The position numbers were made by a program, and so were the translations under genes. From assembly GCA_013289615.1 (NCBI GenBank), contig JABCZO010000003.1:98102-162101 (forward strand): DNA of 64,000 nt, read 5' to 3'. The DNA is from Gammaproteobacteria bacterium (lineage in GTDB: Bacteria > Pseudomonadota > Gammaproteobacteria > Steroidobacterales > Steroidobacteraceae). Under the pieces are notes generated by a model. It saw only the letters and a list, made by a program, of their open reading frames with translations. It was not told the origin of the DNA and did not search any database. Positions 8,104 through 15,188 of this stretch are shown here, piece by piece (within the stretch, counting starts at the first letter, position 1; every line of letters starts with the position of its first letter).

Positions 8104-8906
8104 CCGCGACATCATCGCCGGCTGGCACCGTGTTACCGCACGAGCGCATCGTGTCGGCACTGCGCGACGCGGCCAAGCATGGCCAGCCGGCACTGGTGGC
8201 GTTTCTGACCGCGGGCTTTCCGAGCCGCGAAAGATTTCGCGAACATCTGGCGGCCGTTGCCAGCGAAGCCGATGTGGTCGAAATCGGGGTGCCGTTCTCC
8301 GATCCGATGGCCGATGGTGTCACCATCCAGCGTTCCAGCGAGCAGGCGCTGCGCGCCGGCGTGACGCTCAGCTGGATATTGGAGCAGCTCGGGTCGCAGC
8401 CGCCGCTGGCCACCCCGCTGCTGCTGATGAGTTATATGAACCCGCTGCTGGCTTTTGGTCTTACGGCGCTGGCCAAGCACGCTGTGCGCGTCGGTGTCTG
8501 CGGTTTCATCGTGCCCGATCTGCCATTCGATGAGAGCGAGTACTTGCGCGTGGCACTGTCACCGCACGGGTTGGCGCTGGTACAGATGGTGACCCCGGTG
8601 ACGCCGCCGGAGCGGCTTGCCAGGGTGGCGGGTGCGAGCCAGGGTTTTGTCTATGCGGTCACGATGACCGGCACGACCGGCAACAAGGCCGCGGCACCGA
8701 AGGAGATCGCCGATTATCTGGTGCGCGTGCGCGCGGCGGCCAGCGTGCCGGTGTGCGCCGGCTTTGGCATACGCGCGCGCGAGCAGGTCGAGGCCCTGAG
8801 AGGCATGGTGGATGGGGTCATCGTTGGCTCGGCGCTGGTGGAAGTGCTGGAGCGCGGCGAATCGCCGCAGCCGTGGCTCGCGGCACTTCGGCCGCCACGC
8901 CGATGA
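8100..8906 (+). CDS. trpA: Tryptophan synthase alpha chain
   Basis: 268 aa TIM barrel cleaving indole-3-glycerol phosphate and channelling indole to TrpB. The catalytic Glu and Asp lie in EIGVPFSDPMADG. ALVAFLTAGFPS, GFIVPDLPFDES, FVYAVTMTGTTG and the phosphate loop GFGIRAREQ are all present. It is the last gene of the operon. No convincing terminator follows before the next gene at 8948, so some read-through is possible. Confidence 0.97.
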   Translation: MTATSSPAGTVLPHERIVSALRDAAKHGQPALVAFLTAGFPSRERFREHLAAVASEADVVEIGVPFSDPMADGVTIQRSSEQALRAGVTLSWILEQLGSQPPLATPLLLMSYMNPLLAFGLTALAKHAVRVGVCGFIVPDLPFDESEYLRVALSPHGLALVQMVTPVTPPERLARVAGASQGFVYAVTMTGTTGNKAAAPKEIADYLVRVRAAASVPVCAGFGIRAREQVEALRGMVDGVIVGSALVEVLERGESPQPWLAALRPPRR

Positions 8907-8947
8907 GTGGGTAAACTGTCGCGCCATCTCCGCCTGGAGGTCGTGCA

Positions 8948-9670
8948 GTGGCTAGTTTCACGGTCGATGAGCGATTCTGTGGCCCACCCGGCTACGCCAA
9001 CGGCGGCTATTTCGCCGGCCTGCTGGCGCGCTACTCTCCCGACCTGGTGCGCGTGCGAATCGAAAAACCGATTCCGCTGCAGGTGCCGCTCGAAGTGCGC
9101 GGCGAGGGCAGCGCAGCGCTGGAGCTGCTGCACCAGGGGGAGATACTGGCCCGGGCGCAGCCGGCGGCCTTCGAGCTGGCGGTGCCGCAGGCACCCGATT
9201 ATCTGCGGGCGCTGGATGCGTCACGCCATTTCATCGGTTTCGCCCATCACGCCTTTCCAGCCTGCTTCGTCTGCGGCACCGATCGGGCGCGCGGCGATGG
9301 CCTGCGCATCTTCGCCGGTGAGCTGTCCGGCCACGACCAGGTGGCTGCGACCTGGGTGCCGGACGTGTCGTTATCGGCCGGCGACGGCAAGGTTCGGCCG
9401 GAATTCATGAGCGCGGCGCTCGATTGTCCCGGTTATTTCGCGGCACGAAGCGACGGGGTTGCGATGCTGCTCGGAGAATACAGCGTGCACGTCGACCGCT
9501 GCGTGCATATCGATGAGCCCTGCATCGTGATCGGCTGGAGGATAGCGGCCAGCGGCCGCAAGTACGAAGTCGGCACGGCATTGTTCGACTATGACGGCGA
9601 CCTGTGTGCTCGCGCGCGTGCCGTTTGGATAGAGCCGAAGCCGAGCGCTGGATTCATTCGGCAGGTATAG
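8948..9670 (+). CDS. Conserved hotdog/thioesterase-like protein
   Basis: 240 aa, GTG start with GGAGG seven bases upstream. The first half resembles the hotdog thioesterase fold (FCGPPGYANGGYFAGLLARY, then alternating strands); the second half looks like another hotdog unit after a CFVCG motif (HAFPACFVCGTDRARGDGLR), suggesting a tandem double-hotdog. No catalytic residue assignment is secure. It follows trpA by 41 bases on the same strand but has its own strong ribosome-binding site. The substrate is unknown; acyl-CoA is an inference from the fold. Confidence 0.6.
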   Translation: MASFTVDERFCGPPGYANGGYFAGLLARYSPDLVRVRIEKPIPLQVPLEVRGEGSAALELLHQGEILARAQPAAFELAVPQAPDYLRALDASRHFIGFAHHAFPACFVCGTDRARGDGLRIFAGELSGHDQVAATWVPDVSLSAGDGKVRPEFMSAALDCPGYFAARSDGVAMLLGEYSVHVDRCVHIDEPCIVIGWRIAASGRKYEVGTALFDYDGDLCARARAVWIEPKPSAGFIRQV

Positions 9671-9678
9671 GGTGCAAC

Positions 9679-11547
9679 ATGGCTGAAGGGTTGCTTGGTG
9701 GACTGGTCGGGGCAGACGCCGATAAGACCGAGGCAGAGACCTCGGAGGCCCAGGTCGGCGCCGAGGCGTTTGCCGCAGCGGTCGCTGCCATTGCCTCGCG
9801 CCAGGATCCGGAGGTCGCGCGCGAGACGTCAGCCTTCCTGCGCGACCAGTCACAGCTGCTGCAGGTGCAGAAGAAGCATCTGCAGGAAGAGCACGCCCTG
9901 CGCCTCGCGCATTTGCGCAATCAGCTGCGCGAGGAGAAGATTCGACGCGCGGGACTGAGGCTGCGGGTCGCGTTCCAGCTGTTCATGGCCCTGCTCGCGA
10001 CGGTCGTTGGCGCAGGCATTCTCGTCATGCTGCGCGATGCCGTGACTTCCCGCAGCGTCGTGGTCGAGTCGTTCGATGCACCGCCGGCGTTGCTTGCCCG
10101 TGGCCTGACAGGAAGAGTCGTGGCGGCCGGTGTTCTCGACGAACTGCGCCGACTGCAGAGCGCGACGCGGGCCGACGCTGCAAAGCGTGATCTCGCCAAT
10201 GCCTGGTCAGGCGAAATCAAGCTTGCCGTTCCGGAATCGGGAGTGTCGTTGGGCGAGCTGTCGCGCATGCTGAAAGCGCGCTTCGGGAATGACCTTCACA
10301 TCGAGGGCGAGCTTGTCCAGACAGACACTGCCGGGCTTGCACTTACGGTGCGCGGTGACGGCGTTGCGCCCAAGACTTTCACCGGCTCGGCGGGTGATCT
10401 CGGCAAGCTGTCGATCGACGCTGCCGGGTATGTCTATGCGCAGTCAGAGCCGGTACTGTGGGCCTATTATCTGCTCAACCGCGGGCGCAACGACGAGGCG
10501 ATCAGTTTCAGTCGTGAGGCCATTGCCGGCGCGGACAAGGCCGATCGACCTTACCTGCTGAACACCTGGGCCAATGCGACCGCCAGTACCGGGAAGACTC
10601 GCGATGCACTCGCGCTGTATCGTGCCGCTATCAGGATAAAGCCCGACTACTGGGTCGCCCACAACAACATCACCCTCGCGCTCGAAGCGCTCGGCGACGA
10701 ACAGGGCGCCTGGAGGGCGGGCGAGGTGATGCGCCGGATCGCGGGTGGACGACCCGGTCGCGCACCCGAGACCTATTACCAGAACGTCGATCTGCTGGTG
10801 TGGAACCTGGGACCCTGGCGCGACGCGATCATCGCCGATGCCGACGCCAATGGCGGCGTGGGAGCAAGTGCCGGATCCGCCGGAATCCAAATTTCAGATA
10901 TCGAGATCAGGCAGCACGACCTTGCGTCGGCCGACATTACGCTGCAGACCGTAAAGCCAGACCCCACCGATCCCAGCATCCCGGTGCTGAGTCACTTCCT
11001 GCGCGGACGCCTGGCGGCGGAGGCAGGCGATGTCGCCAGGGCGGCGGCAGAGATGGAGGCCTTCGGCGCGACATTTGTCGATCCTGGCGTGATGTTTAAT
11101 TTTCCGGGTTACGCGTGCTGGATCGCGCCCGCCGAGGAAGCCGCGGGACACCCGGAAAAGGCCGACGCCGTGCTCAAGTCAACGGGCACGTACGTGGACT
11201 GCTACCGCTTTCGCGCCGACATCCTCGATGGTCGCCGCGACTGGGCTGGCGCGCAGAAGGCCTATGCAGAGGCGGTCGCACTCGCACCCGACTTGCCGGC
11301 TGCCTACTATTCCTGGGGCGTGGCCCTCGGCCGCCACGGTGACGTCAGCGGCGCCGAAGCCAGGCTCAAAGATGCTCACGAACGCGGCCCGCACTGGGCG
11401 GATCCGCTAAAGGCCTGGGGCGACGTGCTGGCCGCGAAGGGTCGCTTCACGGATGCCATTGCGAAATACGACGAAGCACACAGGTACGCAGCCAACTGGC
11501 AGGCACTCAATGATGCTCGCGCGGCGGCGGCGAAGCAGGCGCTCTGA
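9679..11547 (+). CDS. Membrane-anchored TPR-repeat protein
   Basis: 622 aa from the ATG at 9679. Order of parts: an Ala/Glu-rich N-terminus, a Gln/Lys-rich coiled coil (about 45-85), one transmembrane helix (FQLFMALLATVVGAGILVML, about 97-118), a compact alpha/beta domain (EIKLAVPESGVSLGELSRML, LTVRGDG), then several tetratricopeptide-like helical pairs to the C-terminus (ALYRAAIRIKPDYWVAHNN, AVALAPDLPAAYYSWGVAL). The topology puts the TPR part on one side of the inner membrane as a scaffold. No enzymatic motif is seen. The function is unknown. Confidence 0.65.
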   Translation: MAEGLLGGLVGADADKTEAETSEAQVGAEAFAAAVAAIASRQDPEVARETSAFLRDQSQLLQVQKKHLQEEHALRLAHLRNQLREEKIRRAGLRLRVAFQLFMALLATVVGAGILVMLRDAVTSRSVVVESFDAPPALLARGLTGRVVAAGVLDELRRLQSATRADAAKRDLANAWSGEIKLAVPESGVSLGELSRMLKARFGNDLHIEGELVQTDTAGLALTVRGDGVAPKTFTGSAGDLGKLSIDAAGYVYAQSEPVLWAYYLLNRGRNDEAISFSREAIAGADKADRPYLLNTWANATASTGKTRDALALYRAAIRIKPDYWVAHNNITLALEALGDEQGAWRAGEVMRRIAGGRPGRAPETYYQNVDLLVWNLGPWRDAIIADADANGGVGASAGSAGIQISDIEIRQHDLASADITLQTVKPDPTDPSIPVLSHFLRGRLAAEAGDVARAAAEMEAFGATFVDPGVMFNFPGYACWIAPAEEAAGHPEKADAVLKSTGTYVDCYRFRADILDGRRDWAGAQKAYAEAVALAPDLPAAYYSWGVALGRHGDVSGAEARLKDAHERGPHWADPLKAWGDVLAAKGRFTDAIAKYDEAHRYAANWQALNDARAAAAKQAL

Positions 11548-11611
11548 AGCCGTGCGCTCGTGACCGGCACGCAAATTCCTCGCCGCTTGCCCCAGCCGCT
11601 GTTCGCGCCGG

Positions 11612-12511
11612 ATGACCGGACCTGCTGCGCCGCTGATGCCGCGTCGCGACCCACGGCCAGTTAGCCGGTGGACAATGGCAAGCAGGCGGCTGCGTCGCTT
11701 GCTGCGGTCGCGCCTTTGGCCGGACGCTCGCACCAGGGTGCGCTGGTGGCGCTCTTTTCGGCGCGCATCGCCAGCCTTGCAGGTGCTCATCAGTGCTGCG
11801 CTGGTGCTGGTTGCCGCGCTCAGCCTCAACTGGATCTATCAGGTGATCCGCAAGCCATCGGAGCTGTTCTTTCCGGTCAGTGCGACACTCTACAAGTCGC
11901 CAGCTGAAACCTGGCGACAATACGCGCCCATTTTCAGGAAGCACGCAACCAGCGTGATGACGCCCGACCTGCTCGCGGCGATGGCCCAGGTCGAGGGTTC
12001 GGGAAATCCGCTGGTGCGTACCTACTGGCGCTGGTCCTGGCATACGACGCAGCCGTCGGACGTGTACCGGCCGGCTTCCAGCGCAGTCGGGATGTATCAG
12101 ATTACCGACGGCACGTTTGCAGAGGCGCGGCGCTATTGCATTCACGATCACGCGGTGGCGCAGGATGGACCCTGGAACGACTGGCAGTCATGCTGGTTCA
12201 ACAGCCTGTATTTCCGGGTAGTGCCCAGTCACGCGGTCGAGCTGACATCGGCGTACCTCGACCGCAGTGTCGCGATCATTCTCGAGCGTCGCCGGCTGCT
12301 GTCGGCCTCGCTGCCGGAAAAGCAGCAGCTGGCGGCGGTGATTCATCTTTGCGGCGCCGGTGCCGGCGATGGTTTCGCGAGGCGCGGATTTCATCTGCTG
12401 GATGGCCAGCGCTGTGGCGATCACGAGGTCCACGCCTACCTGGCGCGTGTCAGTTCGATGAAAACCGTGTTCGATCGCCTCGCGGCCGGCTCCTCCGACG
12501 AGCGCCCGTAA
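11612..12511 (+). CDS. Membrane-anchored lytic transglycosylase-like (SLT) protein
   Basis: 299 aa; the ATG at 11675 is a possible alternative start. A very basic N-terminus (many Arg) precedes a transmembrane helix (LQVLISAALVLVAALSLNWI), then a soluble domain with features of the SLT lysozyme-like fold. These are a Glu in AAMAQVEGSGNPLVR, which fits the catalytic acid, followed by SSAVGMYQITDGTFAEARRY. Two to three Cys residues could form disulfides outside the membrane. Role inferred: cleavage of peptidoglycan in the periplasm. It follows the TPR protein on the same strand. Confidence 0.65.
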   Translation: MTGPAAPLMPRRDPRPVSRWTMASRRLRRLLRSRLWPDARTRVRWWRSFRRASPALQVLISAALVLVAALSLNWIYQVIRKPSELFFPVSATLYKSPAETWRQYAPIFRKHATSVMTPDLLAAMAQVEGSGNPLVRTYWRWSWHTTQPSDVYRPASSAVGMYQITDGTFAEARRYCIHDHAVAQDGPWNDWQSCWFNSLYFRVVPSHAVELTSAYLDRSVAIILERRRLLSASLPEKQQLAAVIHLCGAGAGDGFARRGFHLLDGQRCGDHEVHAYLARVSSMKTVFDRLAAGSSDERP

Positions 12512-12614
12512 GGCGAGATCACTGGTTTGTCACCGGGCGGCCACTGCATTGTCATCGCTGCCCCTCCTAGAATCGATCGCAATGCCCGGACGGCACGGTT
12601 GAAGGAGGACGGTG

Positions 12615-13154
12615 ATGGCGACTTTATGCGCTGCAGACATCGATTGTTCAGCGCCGCTGCTGCGCGACTGGCTCGGCGGGGACTGGGCGTTGCTGTTTTC
12701 GCACCCGGCCGATTTTCAGGACCAGGGGCTGGAACGCGATCGTTGGCTGGAAATCCTGCGCGATGAGTTTCGTGCCCGCCGCGTGAGCCCGCTCGCCTGC
12801 CGGGGAGCCCCCGGCGTGCCTGATGGCAGCTGGGTCGGAGAGCTGATCTGCGATTACCGCCTGCTGCGGCTGCAGGCCGCAGGCGAGCACGACGGCGTGA
12901 TCGACATGGCGGCGCGCAGCCTGCGCGATGAAATCCTGAATTTGACGCCGCGCTTCGTGCTGATCGTCGATGAGTCGCTGAATCGTCGCGGCGTCCTCAA
13001 GTACAGCGCCGGCCGCAGCACGGTCTCGCCGCTGGATCTGCTGGCGTCGATCGACGCCTTCAGACGCCGGCCGGCGCGTGCCGAGCTATCCGAACGCCAG
13101 GCGGGCCAGGTCGGAGCCGCCCGTGTCAGCAGCGCTGCGCTTGCAGTCGCGTAG
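12615..13154 (+). CDS. Peroxiredoxin-like protein lacking the peroxidatic cysteine
   Basis: 179 aa. ATG at 12615 with AAGGAGG six bases upstream; the GTG three bases earlier is too close. LLRDWLGGDWALLFSHPADF closely matches AhpC/TSA 1-Cys (Prx6-type) peroxiredoxins, but the following loop, which should hold the peroxidatic Cys in a PxxxT/SxxC motif, reads QDQGLERDRW and has no Cys. FVLIVDESLNRRGVLKYSAG matches the later strand-turn, and SPLDLLASIDAFR the C-terminal helix. It is either a degenerate paralogue or a protein re-used for a non-peroxidase role. The gene looks intact, with a strong ribosome-binding site. Confidence 0.6.
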   Translation: MATLCAADIDCSAPLLRDWLGGDWALLFSHPADFQDQGLERDRWLEILRDEFRARRVSPLACRGAPGVPDGSWVGELICDYRLLRLQAAGEHDGVIDMAARSLRDEILNLTPRFVLIVDESLNRRGVLKYSAGRSTVSPLDLLASIDAFRRRPARAELSERQAGQVGAARVSSAALAVA

Positions 13155-13311
13155 AAATTGAGCCGGCGACCTGTCGCCGGATGGCTCGCGCCGTGCCGCG
13201 ACCACCTGGCTACATAGCGAAACAAAAATTAGTCATGGCAAATGGCTATTGGACCGTCACAATCGGGATGTCTATCGTGGATTGGCTGCCTATCCAGTAC
13301 CGGAGCCGTCC

Positions 13312-14706
13312 ATGACAGAGATTGCACAAAGCCAGGTGCACGCGCCAAAGCGCGAATCGGCCTGGGCCGATTTCATCAGGAAGGACGACTGGTGGGCAAT
13401 CTGGATCGGACTCGGCCTGGTTGCGGTCGCCGCCGGGTTGGTGGCCGGCGGCGGCAGCCTCAAATGGCTGGCGGTTGCCCCGCAGAAGTGGAAGGCCTGG
13501 CCTGAAGCCGTCGGCCAGCTGCGCGAGCACGCCGCGCAATACCTGGCGCTGTTCGCGCTGTGGGCTACGCTGTTTGGAATCGGCGTCAGCGCGCTTGGGT
13601 ACAGACTGTCGCGCTTCCTGCCCGCCTTCGCGCTGCTTTATGCAGTCACGCTCGGCCTCTATCTGCTGGGCCAGTGGGAGCAGGCGTCGCACTACAACCT
13701 CGAGCCGCCGCTGGTCGCGCTGGTGATCGGCCTGTTGATCGCCAATACCATCGGTGTACCGACATGGGCCGATGCCGGCTTGCGCGTCGAACTGTATATC
13801 AAGACCGGCATCGTGCTGCTGGGCGCCAGCCTGCCGCTGACACTGATTGCCTGGGCGGGGCCGGTCGCCATTGTGCAGGCTGCGATCGTGTCGCTGGTGA
13901 CCTTCGGCGTCATCTACCTTACTGCGATACGCCTGGGACTGGATCGGCGCCTGGCGGCGACGCTCGGGACCGGGGGCGCGGTGTGCGGCGTGTCCGGTGC
14001 GATCGCCACCGCCGGCGCGGTGGGCGCCCGCAAGGAGCAGGCCTCGATTGCCATTTCGCTGGTGATCTTCTGGGCGATCCTGGCGATTTTCATCCTGCCG
14101 CTACTGGCCCGAGCGCTGCGGTTGCCGACCGGGGTGGCCGGGGCGTGGATCGGAACTTCCGAATTCGCCGACGCGGCGGGCCTGGCCGCCGCGCAGGCCT
14201 ACGGCGGCTACGCCGGCCACGTCGCCGGCATCAGCGGCAACCCCGACGCCGCCGTCAACGCCTTTACGCTGATGAAGGTGATAGGCCGCGACGTATGGAT
14301 TGGCGTCTGGGCATTCGTGCTGTCGATCGTCGCCACCACGCGCTGGCAATCCACCGGCATCCGCTCGAAGGCGAATCCGGGCGAGATCTGGCAACGTTTT
14401 CCGAAGTTCGTGCTCGGTTTTCTGATCGCTTCCGCGATCGTCACCGTGATCTCGAGCGGCTACAGCTATGCGGACTATAAAAAGATAGTGCAGCCCGCGC
14501 TGGTGGCACCGCTGCAGGTGCTGCGGGTCTGGGCCTTCACTTTCACCTTCCTGGCGATCGGTCTGACCACACGCTTTCGCGAGTTCTTCACCGGCGGCGC
14601 CCGGCCGTTCTATGCCTTCACCGCCGGTGTCGCAGTCAACGTCGTGCTCGGCTACCTGTTGTCGACCCAGGTGTTCGTCGGCTTCTGGACGCGGTTCGGT
14701 CAATGA
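13312..14706 (+). CDS. YeiH-family putative sulfate exporter / transporter
   Basis: 464 aa with about 11-12 hydrophobic helices. ATG at 13312 preceded by GGAG (spacing six); the longer in-frame start at 13249 adds an unconserved, non-hydrophobic tail. Family signatures include EPPLVALVIGLLIANTIGVP, the ELYIKTGIVLLGASLPL helix, GTGGAVCGVSGAIATAGAVGA and EFADAAGLAAAQAYG. Annotated relatives are called sulfate exporters by association with cysteine regulons; the real substrate is not established. It overlaps the next small Cys-rich gene by an ATGA. Confidence 0.85.
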   Translation: MTEIAQSQVHAPKRESAWADFIRKDDWWAIWIGLGLVAVAAGLVAGGGSLKWLAVAPQKWKAWPEAVGQLREHAAQYLALFALWATLFGIGVSALGYRLSRFLPAFALLYAVTLGLYLLGQWEQASHYNLEPPLVALVIGLLIANTIGVPTWADAGLRVELYIKTGIVLLGASLPLTLIAWAGPVAIVQAAIVSLVTFGVIYLTAIRLGLDRRLAATLGTGGAVCGVSGAIATAGAVGARKEQASIAISLVIFWAILAIFILPLLARALRLPTGVAGAWIGTSEFADAAGLAAAQAYGGYAGHVAGISGNPDAAVNAFTLMKVIGRDVWIGVWAFVLSIVATTRWQSTGIRSKANPGEIWQRFPKFVLGFLIASAIVTVISSGYSYADYKKIVQPALVAPLQVLRVWAFTFTFLAIGLTTRFREFFTGGARPFYAFTAGVAVNVVLGYLLSTQVFVGFWTRFGQ

Positions 14707-14957
14707 ACGGCTGGGCGCTGACGCAGCACGGTGCGACGCACGAATCGTCGGCGCCAAGTCGTATGGCGCCGGAGGAGCGCTGCGGCAGCTGCCGATATTT
14801 CTGCCAGGCGCCGCACGAAATCGAGCGGCAGATGCCGGGCCTGAAGAGCCTCGGATCGATGTTCGCTTCGGTGCGTGCATCCGACGGCCTGTGTCGCCGG
14901 CATGATCGTTACCTGGGCGCGTCCAGTCGCTGCGACGACTACGATTCTGAGATCTAA
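14703..14957 (+). CDS. Small cysteine-rich putative metal-binding protein
   Basis: 84 aa, starting inside the stop of the YeiH-type transporter (ATGA, 14703-14706), so it is very likely co-translated with it. It has a CGSCRYFCQAPHEIE segment and later CRRHDRYLG and a final Cys, i.e. five cysteines and several histidines in a soluble protein. The spacing looks like a small metal or Fe-S binding fold, but no named family is recognised. The tight coupling suggests a role with the transporter. Confidence 0.6.
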   Translation: MNGWALTQHGATHESSAPSRMAPEERCGSCRYFCQAPHEIERQMPGLKSLGSMFASVRASDGLCRRHDRYLGASSRCDDYDSEI

Positions 14958-15188
14958 ACAGCCATCACACGCACGCCACACCAAGGTCTGTACCACAGCG
15001 CCAGTCAAATCCGTGGTCGTGACGCTGGGAAACCAATCAAAACCGATCTTGAGTATCGAAAGACCGGCTAGCGGTATTAGGCCAGGATAAGGAACGCTTC
15101 GCCGGTCGTTCGACAAGCGCACGAAGAAGCGACATGGACGTCGCGATCCACCAGTGAGTTGCGCAACTGAAGTGGAGCACGAGCGCCT

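Noticed and set aside
13163..13180. Hairpin CCGGCGA/TCGCCGG as terminator before the YeiH gene
   Set aside because: A good stem but no T tract on either strand; function unclear.
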